64,000 nucleotides of DNA from Deltaproteobacteria bacterium (GTDB taxonomy: Bacteria; Myxococcota_A; Polyangia; Polyangiales; Ga0077539): positions 62,001-126,000 of the forward strand of contig JACRDB010000085.1 of NCBI GenBank assembly GCA_016218725.1. The letters are read 5' to 3'. The position numbers were made by a program, and so were the translations under genes. The notes beneath the pieces were generated by a model. The model did not search any database. It worked only from the letters and a program-made list of their open reading frames with translations, and was not told where the DNA came from. Shown piece by piece: positions 8,201 through 17,000 of this stretch (position 1 is its first letter; every line of letters begins with the position of its first letter).

Positions 8201-10033
8201 TGCGCGGCGCTGGCCGCGAGGGCAAAGGACCCCGACCGGGCCGCGGGCTACTGGGAGGAGGCCGGCGTGGCGAGCGCCGACGCCCTGCGCGCCGCGGGAC
8301 GCGCCGAGGGCTACCTCCGCGCCGCGCTGGAGCTCGCGCCAGCCAGGGTCGTGGCGTGGAGGAAGCTCCGAGAGCTCCTGGAGGCCCGGAAGGACAGCGC
8401 GGCCCTGGAGGAGCTCCTGACGCGCCGCGCGGCGGTGGCCACGGACCCGGCGGAGCGCGTGGAGCTCTTCTGGGACCAGGCGCGGCTGCGTCGGGCCCTC
8501 GGGCGGCGGGAGCTGGCCCTGGAGAGCGCCCAGGCGGTGGTGGCGCTGAACCCACGGCACGTCGCCGCGCTCGCGCTGGTGGCGGAGATCCACGCGGTCT
8601 CCGGGCGCCTCGCGGAGACCGCCGACGCGCTGGTGGCCCTGGCCCGGTGCCCGGAGACCCCAGCGGTGCAGCGCAAGGCCGCCAGGCTCGGCGCCGTCGG
8701 GCTCTTTGACCAGCGCCTCGGGCGCCCGGCGGACGCCCTGGCGCAGCTCGACGCCCTGGTGGCCGAGGGCGACGCGGACGACGACGCCGTCGAGCGGGGG
8801 GTCTCCATCGCCACCGCGGCGGGCCTCTGGGACGGTGCCCTGCGCTTCGCCGAGCGGTCCCTGGAGCGCTGCGCCATCGGGAGCCCCGAGCGCCTCCAGG
8901 GGCTCCTGCGCGCCGCGTACCTCCAGCGAGACCGGCTCCGGGACCCGGAGGCCGCGCGGATGTGGGCCGCCCGCGCCCACGAGGCCTTCCCCGGCAGCCT
9001 GGAGGCCCTGCGCGCTCTCCAGGCCCTGAGCGACGTGGACGAGCGCCCAAAGCACGCCCGCGCCACGCTGGAGGCCCTGCGCGCCCAGGGCCCCTCGGGG
9101 CCGTGGGCCGTCACCTTCGCCGAGGCCGCCCGCTCGGGCGGTGACCTGGTGCTGGAGCGCGCCGCGCTGCGCCTGGCGCGCACCCTCGGGGAGAACTCCC
9201 AGGCCCCGGCGGTAGGGCAGCCTTCCGGGGTTCCCCTCAAAGACTCCAAGCTGGCCAGGCTCTACCGACACCCCTCGGATGCCGGTGGCCGGGCGGTGCT
9301 CCTCCTGGAGACCGTGCTCCCGGACCTGGTGGGGCTCTCGCTCCGAACCACGGACGCCCTGAAGGTAGGGCGGAGTGAGCGAGTGAAGGGAAATTCCCCA
9401 CTCCGAAGCGCCCTCGAACCCTGGGTGGCGGTGGCCGGGGTGGAGGCCTTCGAGCTGTATGTGGGTGGCCCCGAGGAGCTCCGGGTGAGCGTGCTGCCGG
9501 GGTCCCCCGTGGCCGTGGTGGTGGCGCGCTCCGTCGGGGCCCAGCTCGACGAGGGCCTGCGCTTCGAGTTCGTGCGCCAGCTCCTCCTGGTGGCCCGCGG
9601 CTGCGGCGCGCTGGAGGGCCCCCCCGCGGAGACCCTGGCGGCGCAGGTGATGGCGGCGCTGGCGGCGGCGGAGGTGCCGCTGGCGGGGGGCTCGCAGCGC
9701 TTCGAGGCGCAGCTCAAGCCCGTGGCTCGCGCGCTCACGCGCCGGGTGCGCAGGGCCATCGCCGAGAGCGCCAGGGCCCTCGGGGCGGCGCCGGACGCCT
9801 GGAGCGAGGTGACCCGGGCGGTGCTAGCTGTACGCGCCTCGGCCCGCCGAGGGGCCCTGTGCGTCACCGGCGCGGTCCCTGCGGCCTTTGCGGAGCTCGG
9901 GCGGTCCGAGGGCAGGCCCGGCGCGGCGCCCTCGAGCCTCGTGGCGACCCCGTCGGGGCGCGAGCTCGCGCTCTTCGCGGTGAGCGATGCCCTCGCCAGC
10001 GTCTCGCGGGAGACCGGCGTGGACCGGAGGTGA
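5231..10033 (+). CDS. Giant TPR-like helical repeat protein, paralogue of 14019-19061
   Basis: A 1600-residue protein, almost entirely Ala/Leu/Arg/Glu-rich paired helices typical of tetratricopeptide-like solenoids. Many repeats carry the W-LxxxxxxxGDxxxAxxxxxxAL pattern, often ending in LxPE-like turns. No signal peptide was seen. The last 300 or so residues change to a mixed domain with strands (for example ALEPWVAVAGVEAFELYVGG) followed by helices. The gene at 14019 ends in a domain of similar layout. TPR solenoids scaffold protein complexes; the partner is unknown. It is followed at 3 bases by a cyclophilin gene, so an operon is likely. Confidence 0.75.
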   Translation: MTSPEPSPRTGAFSVPEDVAAHLEQMVQVLGAELPAAETREARAILQHEVSEFEERVRGDELSAARGYLAAFNHRPGFRPPLDALIRLYTRRRSTANLVKLVDALVKAAGTAAEKADALTLRGELLEDRLGDPSGARSAWEEAVLADPGARSAWRNLERVSLRDGDDDLLKRALARLAELTQDHGRRAMLLQELAEVHLRGGGPSDLEEAARCLRDAASLPVGRWRALQELERFGERHQRPQDVVFALEGRADLAARVANGEEFQGGSGAFAIARLRSQEAARVEGAELWSRAARLRLGTLHDADGARAAMDRCLELLPEDPRGHYLAMLLADEANDLGASSEQAAWLLAHDFGDPSLRASLHFRLAETHALRGDLAASEQSLRDALDLNPESAAARGALLEQFIASDEGGRVVEQYDQLAEQAAAGAPRAALRRAGAFLSLALRRDVEGALQRLRLASEDDPSDAVARRLQVLLLARSPSAERAPARVAAVDQLLPLVTDGAERGALLLERFFLERHDLKDGRAAALTAERLTEHGGGAWAMESAAFLWAASGAFAAASAWAERLARREDLGGGADEALAWSAVAARWAWAAGDAPRARALCLEAHGRRPAEPYLAALALRIAWSERAPEGVLEVGRRAAEASEGAQEEAWWMVTAGLLERLGARDLARTALDQALAKVQGSPSLRAWALASTRWRGDGALRAQLARESLDDPDSGAEGVALGVELALVRAFVEHDLDGAAEVLEAVALKDGAESVTVTLLHALLRGSREGPDAEGTVAALQEMLQALRSNDPLRLGVELEVARALGATRATRDQAAAARELIDEDRPDQAATRLLSLLDALQREDRRDVPDALERVASLADPGVARGFRTAALAALRAQGRAVEARQLALAHPGLPAGVLALSEATGGVERASELAEAHARRAGLAVGRASRAHARAAAHWSSLAGQDAEALERAEALLRDDPADLVALDVVRVAARRVGAWEKSIQACAALAARAKDPDRAAGYWEEAGVASADALRAAGRAEGYLRAALELAPARVVAWRKLRELLEARKDSAALEELLTRRAAVATDPAERVELFWDQARLRRALGRRELALESAQAVVALNPRHVAALALVAEIHAVSGRLAETADALVALARCPETPAVQRKAARLGAVGLFDQRLGRPADALAQLDALVAEGDADDDAVERGVSIATAAGLWDGALRFAERSLERCAIGSPERLQGLLRAAYLQRDRLRDPEAARMWAARAHEAFPGSLEALRALQALSDVDERPKHARATLEALRAQGPSGPWAVTFAEAARSGGDLVLERAALRLARTLGENSQAPAVGQPSGVPLKDSKLARLYRHPSDAGGRAVLLLETVLPDLVGLSLRTTDALKVGRSERVKGNSPLRSALEPWVAVAGVEAFELYVGGPEELRVSVLPGSPVAVVVARSVGAQLDEGLRFEFVRQLLLVARGCGALEGPPAETLAAQVMAALAAAEVPLAGGSQRFEAQLKPVARALTRRVRRAIAESARALGAAPDAWSEVTRAVLAVRASARRGALCVTGAVPAAFAELGRSEGRPGAAPSSLVATPSGRELALFAVSDALASVSRETGVDRR

Positions 10034-10036
10034 CCC

Positions 10037-10771
10037 ATGCGTAGCGCAGCGTTTGTGCTCCTCGTCCTTGGTTGCGGCTCCAGCGGCGTCGGCGACGCGG
10101 GCCCTGGCCAGGACACCGGCGTCGCCCCGGACGCCGCGCAGGACACGTCCACGCAGGACGCGCCCGCCGGGGACGCGCCTGGGCTCTTCCTCCCGATGGG
10201 CTTCACCCTGACGCCGTACCTCTCGGAGCAACCCGTTCGGATGTTCTCCGGCGCCGCGCCGGCGACGGAGCCCGGGAGGGACTACGCCGCCGTGCTGGAG
10301 ACCGACGCGGGGCGCCTGGTGCTGGACCTCACCGAGGCCGAGACGCCCACGACGGTGAACTCCTTCGTGTTCCTGGCGCGCAACCGGTACTTCGACGGGA
10401 TCGCGTTTCACCGCGTGCTGGACGGCTTCGTGGCGCAGGCCGGGGACCCGAACACCCTCCAGGACAACCGCGCGCGCTGGGGCACCGGCGGGCCCGGGTA
10501 TGGCTTCGGCCTGGAGGTGGTGCCCTCCCTGCGCTTCGACGCCCGGGGGGTCCTTGGGATGGCGCGTTCTTCGTCACCGAACTCCAACGGGTCGCAGTTC
10601 TTCATCACCCTGGCGCCCACCCAGAGCCTCAACGGGATGTACACGGTCTTCGGCCGCGTGCTCGAAGGCGACGCCGTGCTCGACCGCATCGCGCGCAACG
10701 CCGGACCGATGACCCCCCCGGCGACGCCCACCCGCTTGACCCGGGTGTACATCGTCGAGCGCGCGCGGTGA
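10037..10771 (+). CDS. Cyclophilin-type peptidyl-prolyl isomerase, probable lipoprotein
   Basis: A 244-residue protein with a short signal peptide ending in LVLGC, an Asp/Ala-rich linker, and one cyclophilin domain from about residue 80. The domain shows FHRVLDGFVAQAGDP, then GVLGMARSSSPNSNGSQFFITL and LNGMYTVFGRV. The active-site Arg in FHRV and the SQFFI motif are present; the tryptophan of the human cyclosporin site is not seen. It should speed proline isomerisation in proteins outside the inner membrane. It starts 3 bases after the giant TPR gene, and its stop overlaps the next start (GTGA). Confidence 0.9.
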   Translation: MRSAAFVLLVLGCGSSGVGDAGPGQDTGVAPDAAQDTSTQDAPAGDAPGLFLPMGFTLTPYLSEQPVRMFSGAAPATEPGRDYAAVLETDAGRLVLDLTEAETPTTVNSFVFLARNRYFDGIAFHRVLDGFVAQAGDPNTLQDNRARWGTGGPGYGFGLEVVPSLRFDARGVLGMARSSSPNSNGSQFFITLAPTQSLNGMYTVFGRVLEGDAVLDRIARNAGPMTPPATPTRLTRVYIVERAR

Positions 10772-13356
10772 GGCGCTGGGTCCGCCGGGGGGCCGCCCTC
10801 CTGGCGCTCGCCCTGGCGTCGGACCCTGGCTGCCACCGCCGCGCTACGAGGCCCCGGGGACCCACCTCGCGCTGGAGCGTCCGACCCGTGGGCGGCGCGC
10901 TTCGCCGCGTCGAGGGCCCCCGAGGTCTCGCCGGGGCCCTCCGCTGGGAGCACGGGGCGCGCGTGGCAGGGCCCTCTCCGACCACCGCCATCGTGGCGAC
11001 GGCGCGGCTCCCGGACGGCTCCTGGCGCTTCGCCACGGAGGACGGCACCGTGCTCGGCGCCGGAGCCTTTCAGGGCCCGCTGTCCGTCGTCCGGGGGCTG
11101 CCGTTCCCGCTCCTCAGGGCCACCGGCGCGCTCCCGCGGAGCCTCCACTCCCTGGGCGTCCTCGCGGTGGTGGACCAGGACCTCCACGGCTGGCGCGTGG
11201 ACCCGCAGGGCCAGCCCCGGAGCCTCGGCCTCGAGCGGGTGCTCTCCCTTTGTTTCGTCACCGCGGCGCGGGGCCTCGCCGTGGTGGAGCCGGGTGTCCT
11301 AAAGGTCACCACCGACGGCGAACACTTCGCCTCGGAGGTCTTCCCGGACCCCCCGGCCGCCTACGGGTGGGTGGCCGATGGCGTCGCGAGGGTGCGGGGC
11401 CTACGCAGCACCTGGCGATGGACCGACGGGGGTTTCCTTCCAGACAACGACGCGCCCTCGCCCGAGGTGTGGTTCGGGTCCCTCCCGAGCGCGCCGAGGG
11501 AGCTCTGGGCGCCGCTGCCCTGGGGAGCGCCGGGGCTCGAGCCCGAGGTCGAGGTCCGGGGATCGCGCTGTGCGGTGGAGGGCGGCGCGCTGGTGGAGCG
11601 GGACGCGCTCCGCGGCGTCGAGCGGAGCCGCGCGCCGCTGCCCGGCGAGGACTGTCGGATCCATCGCGCGGGCGACAGTGTTGCGGCGGTGTGTCGCCAC
11701 GAGGGCTGGGCGACCTTCGTGGCGCGCAGGGGCCGACGCGGCGCGTGGACCGTGCTGCGCGACGAGGCCCGCGCCGAGCCCCTCGGCGCCGTGGTCTTTG
11801 ACCGCCAGGGACCCTCCTGGGTCGTCCGCGCGCCCTGTGTCCAGGGCCCCTCGCAGCGACCTCGGGCGCTCTGCCTCCACGGCCCCGACGGTCGCCCGCA
11901 GGAGCTTGAACCACCCAGGGCGATGGTCCCCCTGGACCTCCAGGGTGATGTGCTGGTCGGCGCGGAGGAGTCGCCAGGCGCGACGCCGAGGCTCTTCCTG
12001 GTGAGCCCCAGGGGGCTCCTGGAGGTGCCGCTGCCGGCTGCTGCCCGCGGTCCTGTCCAGGCTCGTTGGACCGGGCTGGACCTCACGGTGCTGCACCACC
12101 TCACAGGCGGTGGCCTGGCCCTCGCCGTGGCGCGCCAGGAGGGAGATCGCGTGCGGGTGAGGCCCGAGGCGCTCCCGGAGGGGACCTCGGACGCCCTGCT
12201 CGCGGACGACGGCGTCCTGGCCTGGGGCCGCGACGCCTCGTCGCTCGCGTGGAGGGCCCACGGAGGGGCCTTCATCGCGGTGCCTCTGCCGCTTCGGGGC
12301 GCCGCCACCACCCTCGCGCTCGACCCCTCCGAGGGCGCGCGCTGCGTGGGGGCGTGGTGCGTCGTGGGGGGCGCCCTCTGGCGAGGCCCCGCGGCCCCCA
12401 CGGCGGCGCTGGCCCGGCAAGATCCTCCCCCCGCGAGGCACGCCGACGGCCCAGCGCCCAGGAGCCTCCGGTGCGACCACGGCGCCTCCCGGACGGCGCC
12501 GGAAATCGACCGGGGCGCCGCCGCGAGCGGCTACGCCGTGCGCTCTACGCTCCGAGGCGGCACCCTCACCGTGCGCTGGAGCGGCGAGAACGCCCAGGGA
12601 ACGCTCACCGCCGACAGGGTCCGGAGCCCGACTACACACGCCTACACGTGGGGTGTCCTCGGCGCTCCGAGCCCCGCGGCGCTGGTGGAGTGGTGCGAGG
12701 GCCTCTCCTGCGAGGCGCTCCTCGCGACGCCCCGGGGGCTCACGGAGCTGGGCCTGGGGCCCAGGCCGCCGGGGGCCGCCTCGCTCCACGTGGGCGTCAA
12801 CGGGGCGTGGCTGGGCCGCGCCGACGAGGCCCTGGCAGGTGCGACGCTGGTGACCGTGGCCCGCGTCGGGGGAGCCGTCGGGGCGCGGGGAGTCTTTGCC
12901 CTCGCGGCGGGTCCCGAGGACGCCTGGGTCGGGAGCCTCGACGGCGCCGATGGCCTGTGGGTACGGGCGAGGGACCAGGGGCTACGCTTCTACCCGCTCC
13001 AAGGAGGGGCCTCGCCGCCGGAGCTCCGGCCCTCGCTGGACGAGCGCCGGGTGTGCCCTCCGGGTTTTGCGGCCCGGGGTTCCTTCCGGCGGACCCGCTC
13101 CCTCGCGGCGGTGCGAGGCCCGGGCTGGGCCGTGGTGGGCGACGAGTGGCGCTCGGAGGAGGTGTACGCCGTCGATGAGCGCACGGCGTGCCTCCTCGCG
13201 GCGATGGGGGGCGAGGCGCGGGACGAGCCCGAAGGGGTCCATGAGGTCGTGGAGCCCGTCAGGAGCTTCCTGGTGGAGGCCGCCGCGGGCGGGGTCCTCG
13301 CGGGTCTTGCGTGGCAGGGAGAGCGCGCCCACGCGCTGCGGTGCCGCTGGGAGTGA
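10768..13356 (+). CDS. Large secreted protein of unknown function, propeller-like
   Basis: An 862-residue protein starting at a GTG that overlaps the cyclophilin stop. The N-terminus has a signal-like helix ending in a cysteine (LALASDPGC), perhaps a lipoprotein. The rest is a series of short strand-rich units with recurrent W, G and D turns (for example LHSLGVLAVVDQDLHGWRVD and RCVGAWCVVGGALWRG), suggesting a beta-propeller of divergent repeats. No known domain or catalytic motif was recognised. Translational coupling suggests it works with the cyclophilin in the envelope. It converges on the NUDIX gene with an 8-base gap. Confidence 0.6.
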   Translation: MRRWVRRGAALLALALASDPGCHRRATRPRGPTSRWSVRPVGGALRRVEGPRGLAGALRWEHGARVAGPSPTTAIVATARLPDGSWRFATEDGTVLGAGAFQGPLSVVRGLPFPLLRATGALPRSLHSLGVLAVVDQDLHGWRVDPQGQPRSLGLERVLSLCFVTAARGLAVVEPGVLKVTTDGEHFASEVFPDPPAAYGWVADGVARVRGLRSTWRWTDGGFLPDNDAPSPEVWFGSLPSAPRELWAPLPWGAPGLEPEVEVRGSRCAVEGGALVERDALRGVERSRAPLPGEDCRIHRAGDSVAAVCRHEGWATFVARRGRRGAWTVLRDEARAEPLGAVVFDRQGPSWVVRAPCVQGPSQRPRALCLHGPDGRPQELEPPRAMVPLDLQGDVLVGAEESPGATPRLFLVSPRGLLEVPLPAAARGPVQARWTGLDLTVLHHLTGGGLALAVARQEGDRVRVRPEALPEGTSDALLADDGVLAWGRDASSLAWRAHGGAFIAVPLPLRGAATTLALDPSEGARCVGAWCVVGGALWRGPAAPTAALARQDPPPARHADGPAPRSLRCDHGASRTAPEIDRGAAASGYAVRSTLRGGTLTVRWSGENAQGTLTADRVRSPTTHAYTWGVLGAPSPAALVEWCEGLSCEALLATPRGLTELGLGPRPPGAASLHVGVNGAWLGRADEALAGATLVTVARVGGAVGARGVFALAAGPEDAWVGSLDGADGLWVRARDQGLRFYPLQGGASPPELRPSLDERRVCPPGFAARGSFRRTRSLAAVRGPGWAVVGDEWRSEEVYAVDERTACLLAAMGGEARDEPEGVHEVVEPVRSFLVEAAAGGVLAGLAWQGERAHALRCRWE

Positions 13357-13364
13357 ACCTCCCT

Positions 13365-13895
13365 TCAGCGCTCTCGCAGCGCGGCGTGGAGGAGGAGGGC
13401 CACCGTCGCCGAGTGGGTGACCTCGCCGCGGTGCAGGGCCGCGAGGGCGGCGTCGAGGGGCAGCTTCACGGCGACGGGCTCCTCGCCGGGCTCGGGACAG
13501 GGCACGCCGGGGCAGAGGCCCTCGGCGAAGAACAGGTGGTTGGGCGAGCGTACGGTGTTGGTGAAGGCGTCGATGTGACCCATTGCCTCCCACCGCTCGG
13601 CCGTGAAGCCCAGCTCCTCGGCCAGCTCGCGGCGGGCGGCGTCGAGGGGCGCTTCACCGGGCTCCAGGGCGCCGGAGACCGCCTCCAGGGAGACTCGCCC
13701 GAGGGCGTATTTGTGCTCCCGGACGAGCCACACGGAGCCGTCGGGCTCGCGGGCGAGCACCGAGGACCCGGCCACCAGGTCCAGCACGCCGAAGCATCCG
13801 GGGGCCCCGTCGGGCCGCAGGACCCGCTCCTCTCGGAGCGTCATCCAGCGGTTGCGGTACATCACCCGAGAAGAGACCAGCCGGAAGGTGCCCAT
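13365..13895 (-). CDS. NUDIX hydrolase, ADP-ribose pyrophosphatase-like
   Basis: A 176-residue protein with a NUDIX box: the helix ARRELAEELGF matches the core REUXEEXGU pattern, preceded by a Gly-rich strand (SLEAVSGALEPGE). The family splits nucleoside diphosphates linked to another group. The order of elements (YRNRWMTLREERV, VLAREPDGSVWLVREHKYA, NUDIX box) resembles ADP-ribose or sugar-nucleotide pyrophosphatases, but the substrate is inferred. I chose the ATG at 13895; an upstream ATG at 13949 would add 18 residues. The gene is divergent from the second giant repeat gene. Confidence 0.85.
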   Translation of the reverse strand: MGTFRLVSSRVMYRNRWMTLREERVLRPDGAPGCFGVLDLVAGSSVLAREPDGSVWLVREHKYALGRVSLEAVSGALEPGEAPLDAARRELAEELGFTAERWEAMGHIDAFTNTVRSPNHLFFAEGLCPGVPCPEPGEEPVAVKLPLDAALAALHRGEVTHSATVALLLHAALRER

Positions 13896-14018
13896 CGCTC
13901 CGGAGAAGACCCATAGCACCGGTCGGGGATACGCCTCCGACGGAAACATGCTGGTACCGGACCGATGCCCTGGCATAGACTCCGGTCTGGCGCCCGCCCG
14001 GCGCGATGGAGCCACGCG

Positions 14019-17000
14019 GTGACGGACCCCAAGGCACGCTCGGAAGACCCCCAATCCGAGGAGACTCCTCAACCCGCTCAGGAATCCGAACCGGCCCTCG
14101 CCCTCGCCCTGGACCTGGACACCGACGCACTGGAGGAGCCCGGGTCCCATGAAGAGCCCAGGGAGCCCGGGCCGCCCGTCCCGGGAGAGCCTGCGGAGGC
14201 CCCGGAAGGCAACGTCCCAGCCGAGGTCCTGACCCTGGAGGTCGAGCCCTCGGAGCCGCCGGAGAGCGCCGCCCTGGAGGCCCCGGAGCCCGCCGGAGAC
14301 GTCGAAGGTGCCCTGGGTGACGAGGCCCTGGTGATTCTTGGGGACGAGCCCGCGAGGGACCCGGAGGAGCCCGTGGAGCTGTCCGTCGACGCCCCGGAGA
14401 CCGCGCACGAGGCCACGGAGGATGCTGCCATCGAGCTCTCGGACGAGGCCGCCATGGTGGAGCTGTCCGAGGAGGCCGAGGTGGTGCTTGAGTCCAGCGA
14501 GGAGCTGGTGCTCGAGGTCGAGGCTCCGCCGCGGGAGCCCGATCGCGGCGCGCTCCTCGCGGCCACGGTGACCAGCAGGACGCGCACGCAGGTCAAGCAC
14601 GAGCTCGCCGCGGACGCGAGGGCCGAGGCAGAGGCGCGCCTCGCGCTCATCGAGGCCGAAGCCGCCAACGCCCCGGACCAGGACGCCGCGGAGTGGCTCT
14701 CCCTCGGGGCGGACATCGCCGAGGGCGTCTTCCACGACGCCGATCGGGCCGACCGGTTGGTGCGCGAGGCCCTCTCCCGGTGGCCCGGGTGCCTCCCGGC
14801 CCTCCAGAGCGCCCGGAGGCTCACCCTCGCGTCCGGCGCCCTGGCCGACGCCCTGGACCTGTCGGACCTGGAGCGCGACCAGGAGCTGTCGCCCGAGGAG
14901 CGGGCCCCGGCGGCGGCCTTCGCCGCGGAGCTCGCGGCGGCCGCGGACCCCACCAGGGCCCTCCCGTGGTGGGAGGCCCTCGGGACCGCGGAGCCCGTGC
15001 TGTCCGCCCTCGCGGGGCTCTTCGTCGCCGCGCCGGGCGGTGACCCCGGCACCCTGGCCGAGGCGCTCCGGGTGCTGGCCGAGGCCGCCCCGGGGGTCGT
15101 CGGCGCAGCGGCGAACGTCACCCGAGCCCGCCTCTCCGAGGGCTCCACCCAGACCGAGGTGGCGCTCTCCGCGGTGCGCTCGGCGCTGGAGCGGGACCCC
15201 CGGGACGCCTCGGCGTGGTTGACCATGGCCCGGATCGGGTTGGCCAGGGCCCAGGCGCCGGTGTTTCGCGCGGCCCTCGCCGGGCTCCGGCAGGCCGGGG
15301 AGGGCGGTGGCTTCGCCCAGGCCGCCGAGGCCGTGGGGTGCGCCCTGGACGTCATCACGGGCGCCGCCGTGGCCACCGAGGGCGTGGACGACCACGGCGT
15401 CGCGGGCTGGCTCCTGGCCCACGCCCTCCGTGACGCCTCCCAGGATCCCTCCCGGCAGGTCGCCCGGAGCCTCCGGGCGGGCTCCGGGGAAGACCCATCC
15501 TGGCAGGCCTGGACCGGTGTCGGCACGGGCTCCGCCGTGGCCCGCTCCCTGCGCCTCCGGACCGCCCTCCAGGGCGATGACCCGCGCCTGGCCGAAGCCT
15601 GCGGCGGGCTCTTCCAGGGCCCCGTCGGGGCCTCGGTCACCAGCGCCCTCCTGGCGGCTCCCGGCGCCGTCTCGGCCCTGGAGGTGCCCGAGGGCGCCGG
15701 ACCCCACCCGAGGGTCCTGGCGGGCCTCCTGGCAGCCTCCCAGGGCCAGCTACGGCCGGCGGAGCAGGGCGCAGCCCCAGGACCGTTCGAGGCACTCGAG
15801 GAGCTCGAGATCGTCCTCCGCCAGGATCGCTCGCAGGCTCATAAAATGGCCACTATGGCCGAAAATTGTCGAGACGTGCTGCTTCGGTCCCACGCCCGAT
15901 TTTCGTGGGCGTGGTGGTCCGAGGGGGACGCTGCGGTGGTGGACGCTTCGCGGGAGGAGGCGTCGGGGACCGCGGATCGACTCCGGGCGGCGACGTTGAG
16001 GGCCTTTGCGGCGGCGGTGGCGTGCGGGGCGGGGCTCCCCGGGGCGGGGGCCGACGCCCGCGCCGCGGCGCAGGCGCTCCCCGGGGACCCCGGGGCGGCG
16101 GAGCTCACGGCGCTCCTGGCGCTCCGGGGCGAGCTCCCCGCGGAGGCTGGGGCCGACGCGTTGGACGCCATGGGGGTGGCGCACCGGGACCTGGCCGGGC
16201 GCATGGCGTCGGTGAGGGCGTCCCTTCGGCGGGCGACGGTGAATGCTCCCGCGGCGGCGGAGGCCGTCTGGGAGGCCTGGAAGGCGAGCGACCGGGACGC
16301 CGCGCTGGGGGTGCTGGTGCTGCGGGCCACGGCGGGGGAGCCCGAGCGCGCCGTTGCGGTGCTCAAGGCCCAGGCCGAGCGCGCGGGCAACGCCGGGGCC
16401 GCGGTGGGGCTGCTCCTGGCCGAGACGCTCTCGGGCCTCGGTCGCGACGCGGAGGCCGTACAGGCCATCGCCCGGGCCCGAGGCAGCGCCCTCGGGGACC
16501 TGGCCCTGGAGGCCCGGGCCGAGCACATGCTCCTGCGCGCGGGGATGTACGCCGAGGTGGCCGAGCGGGCCTTCGACCAGCTCCGCGAGGCGACCGAGGA
16601 CGACACCCGGGTGGCGGCCTACGAGAAGCTCGCGGAGCTCGACCGGCGGCACCGCGGGGACATGGCCTCATCGGTGTTGTCGTACCAGGCGATCCTGGAG
16701 CTGGCGCCCGGGCACATGCCCTCGCTCCGGACGCTGGAGCGGTACTTCCTGGAGCAGGCCCGGCACGAGGAGCTCCTGGGGCTCTACGAGCGCCTCGTGC
16801 GCCACGCCGAGGACCCCGAGGACGCCGCGGCGGTGGCGCTGGAGGCGTCGCGTCTGGCGTGCGTCCTGGCCGAGGGAGAGCCCACCGCGGGGCGGGAGTT
16901 CCTCCGCGCGGCGGAGGCCCGAGGGGCCCTCAACGCTCGGCTCCTGCGCGCCCTGGACGCGGACGCCCGCTGGAGCGGGGACCTCCCGCGCTTCCTCGCG

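Noticed and set aside
5210..9271. 1353-residue minus-strand open frame
   Set aside because: Antisense to the giant repeat gene; composition is Arg/Gly/Pro-rich with no domain, as expected from high GC.
11401..12789. Minus-strand open frame of 462 residues
   Set aside because: Shadow of the 10768-13356 gene without coding signs.
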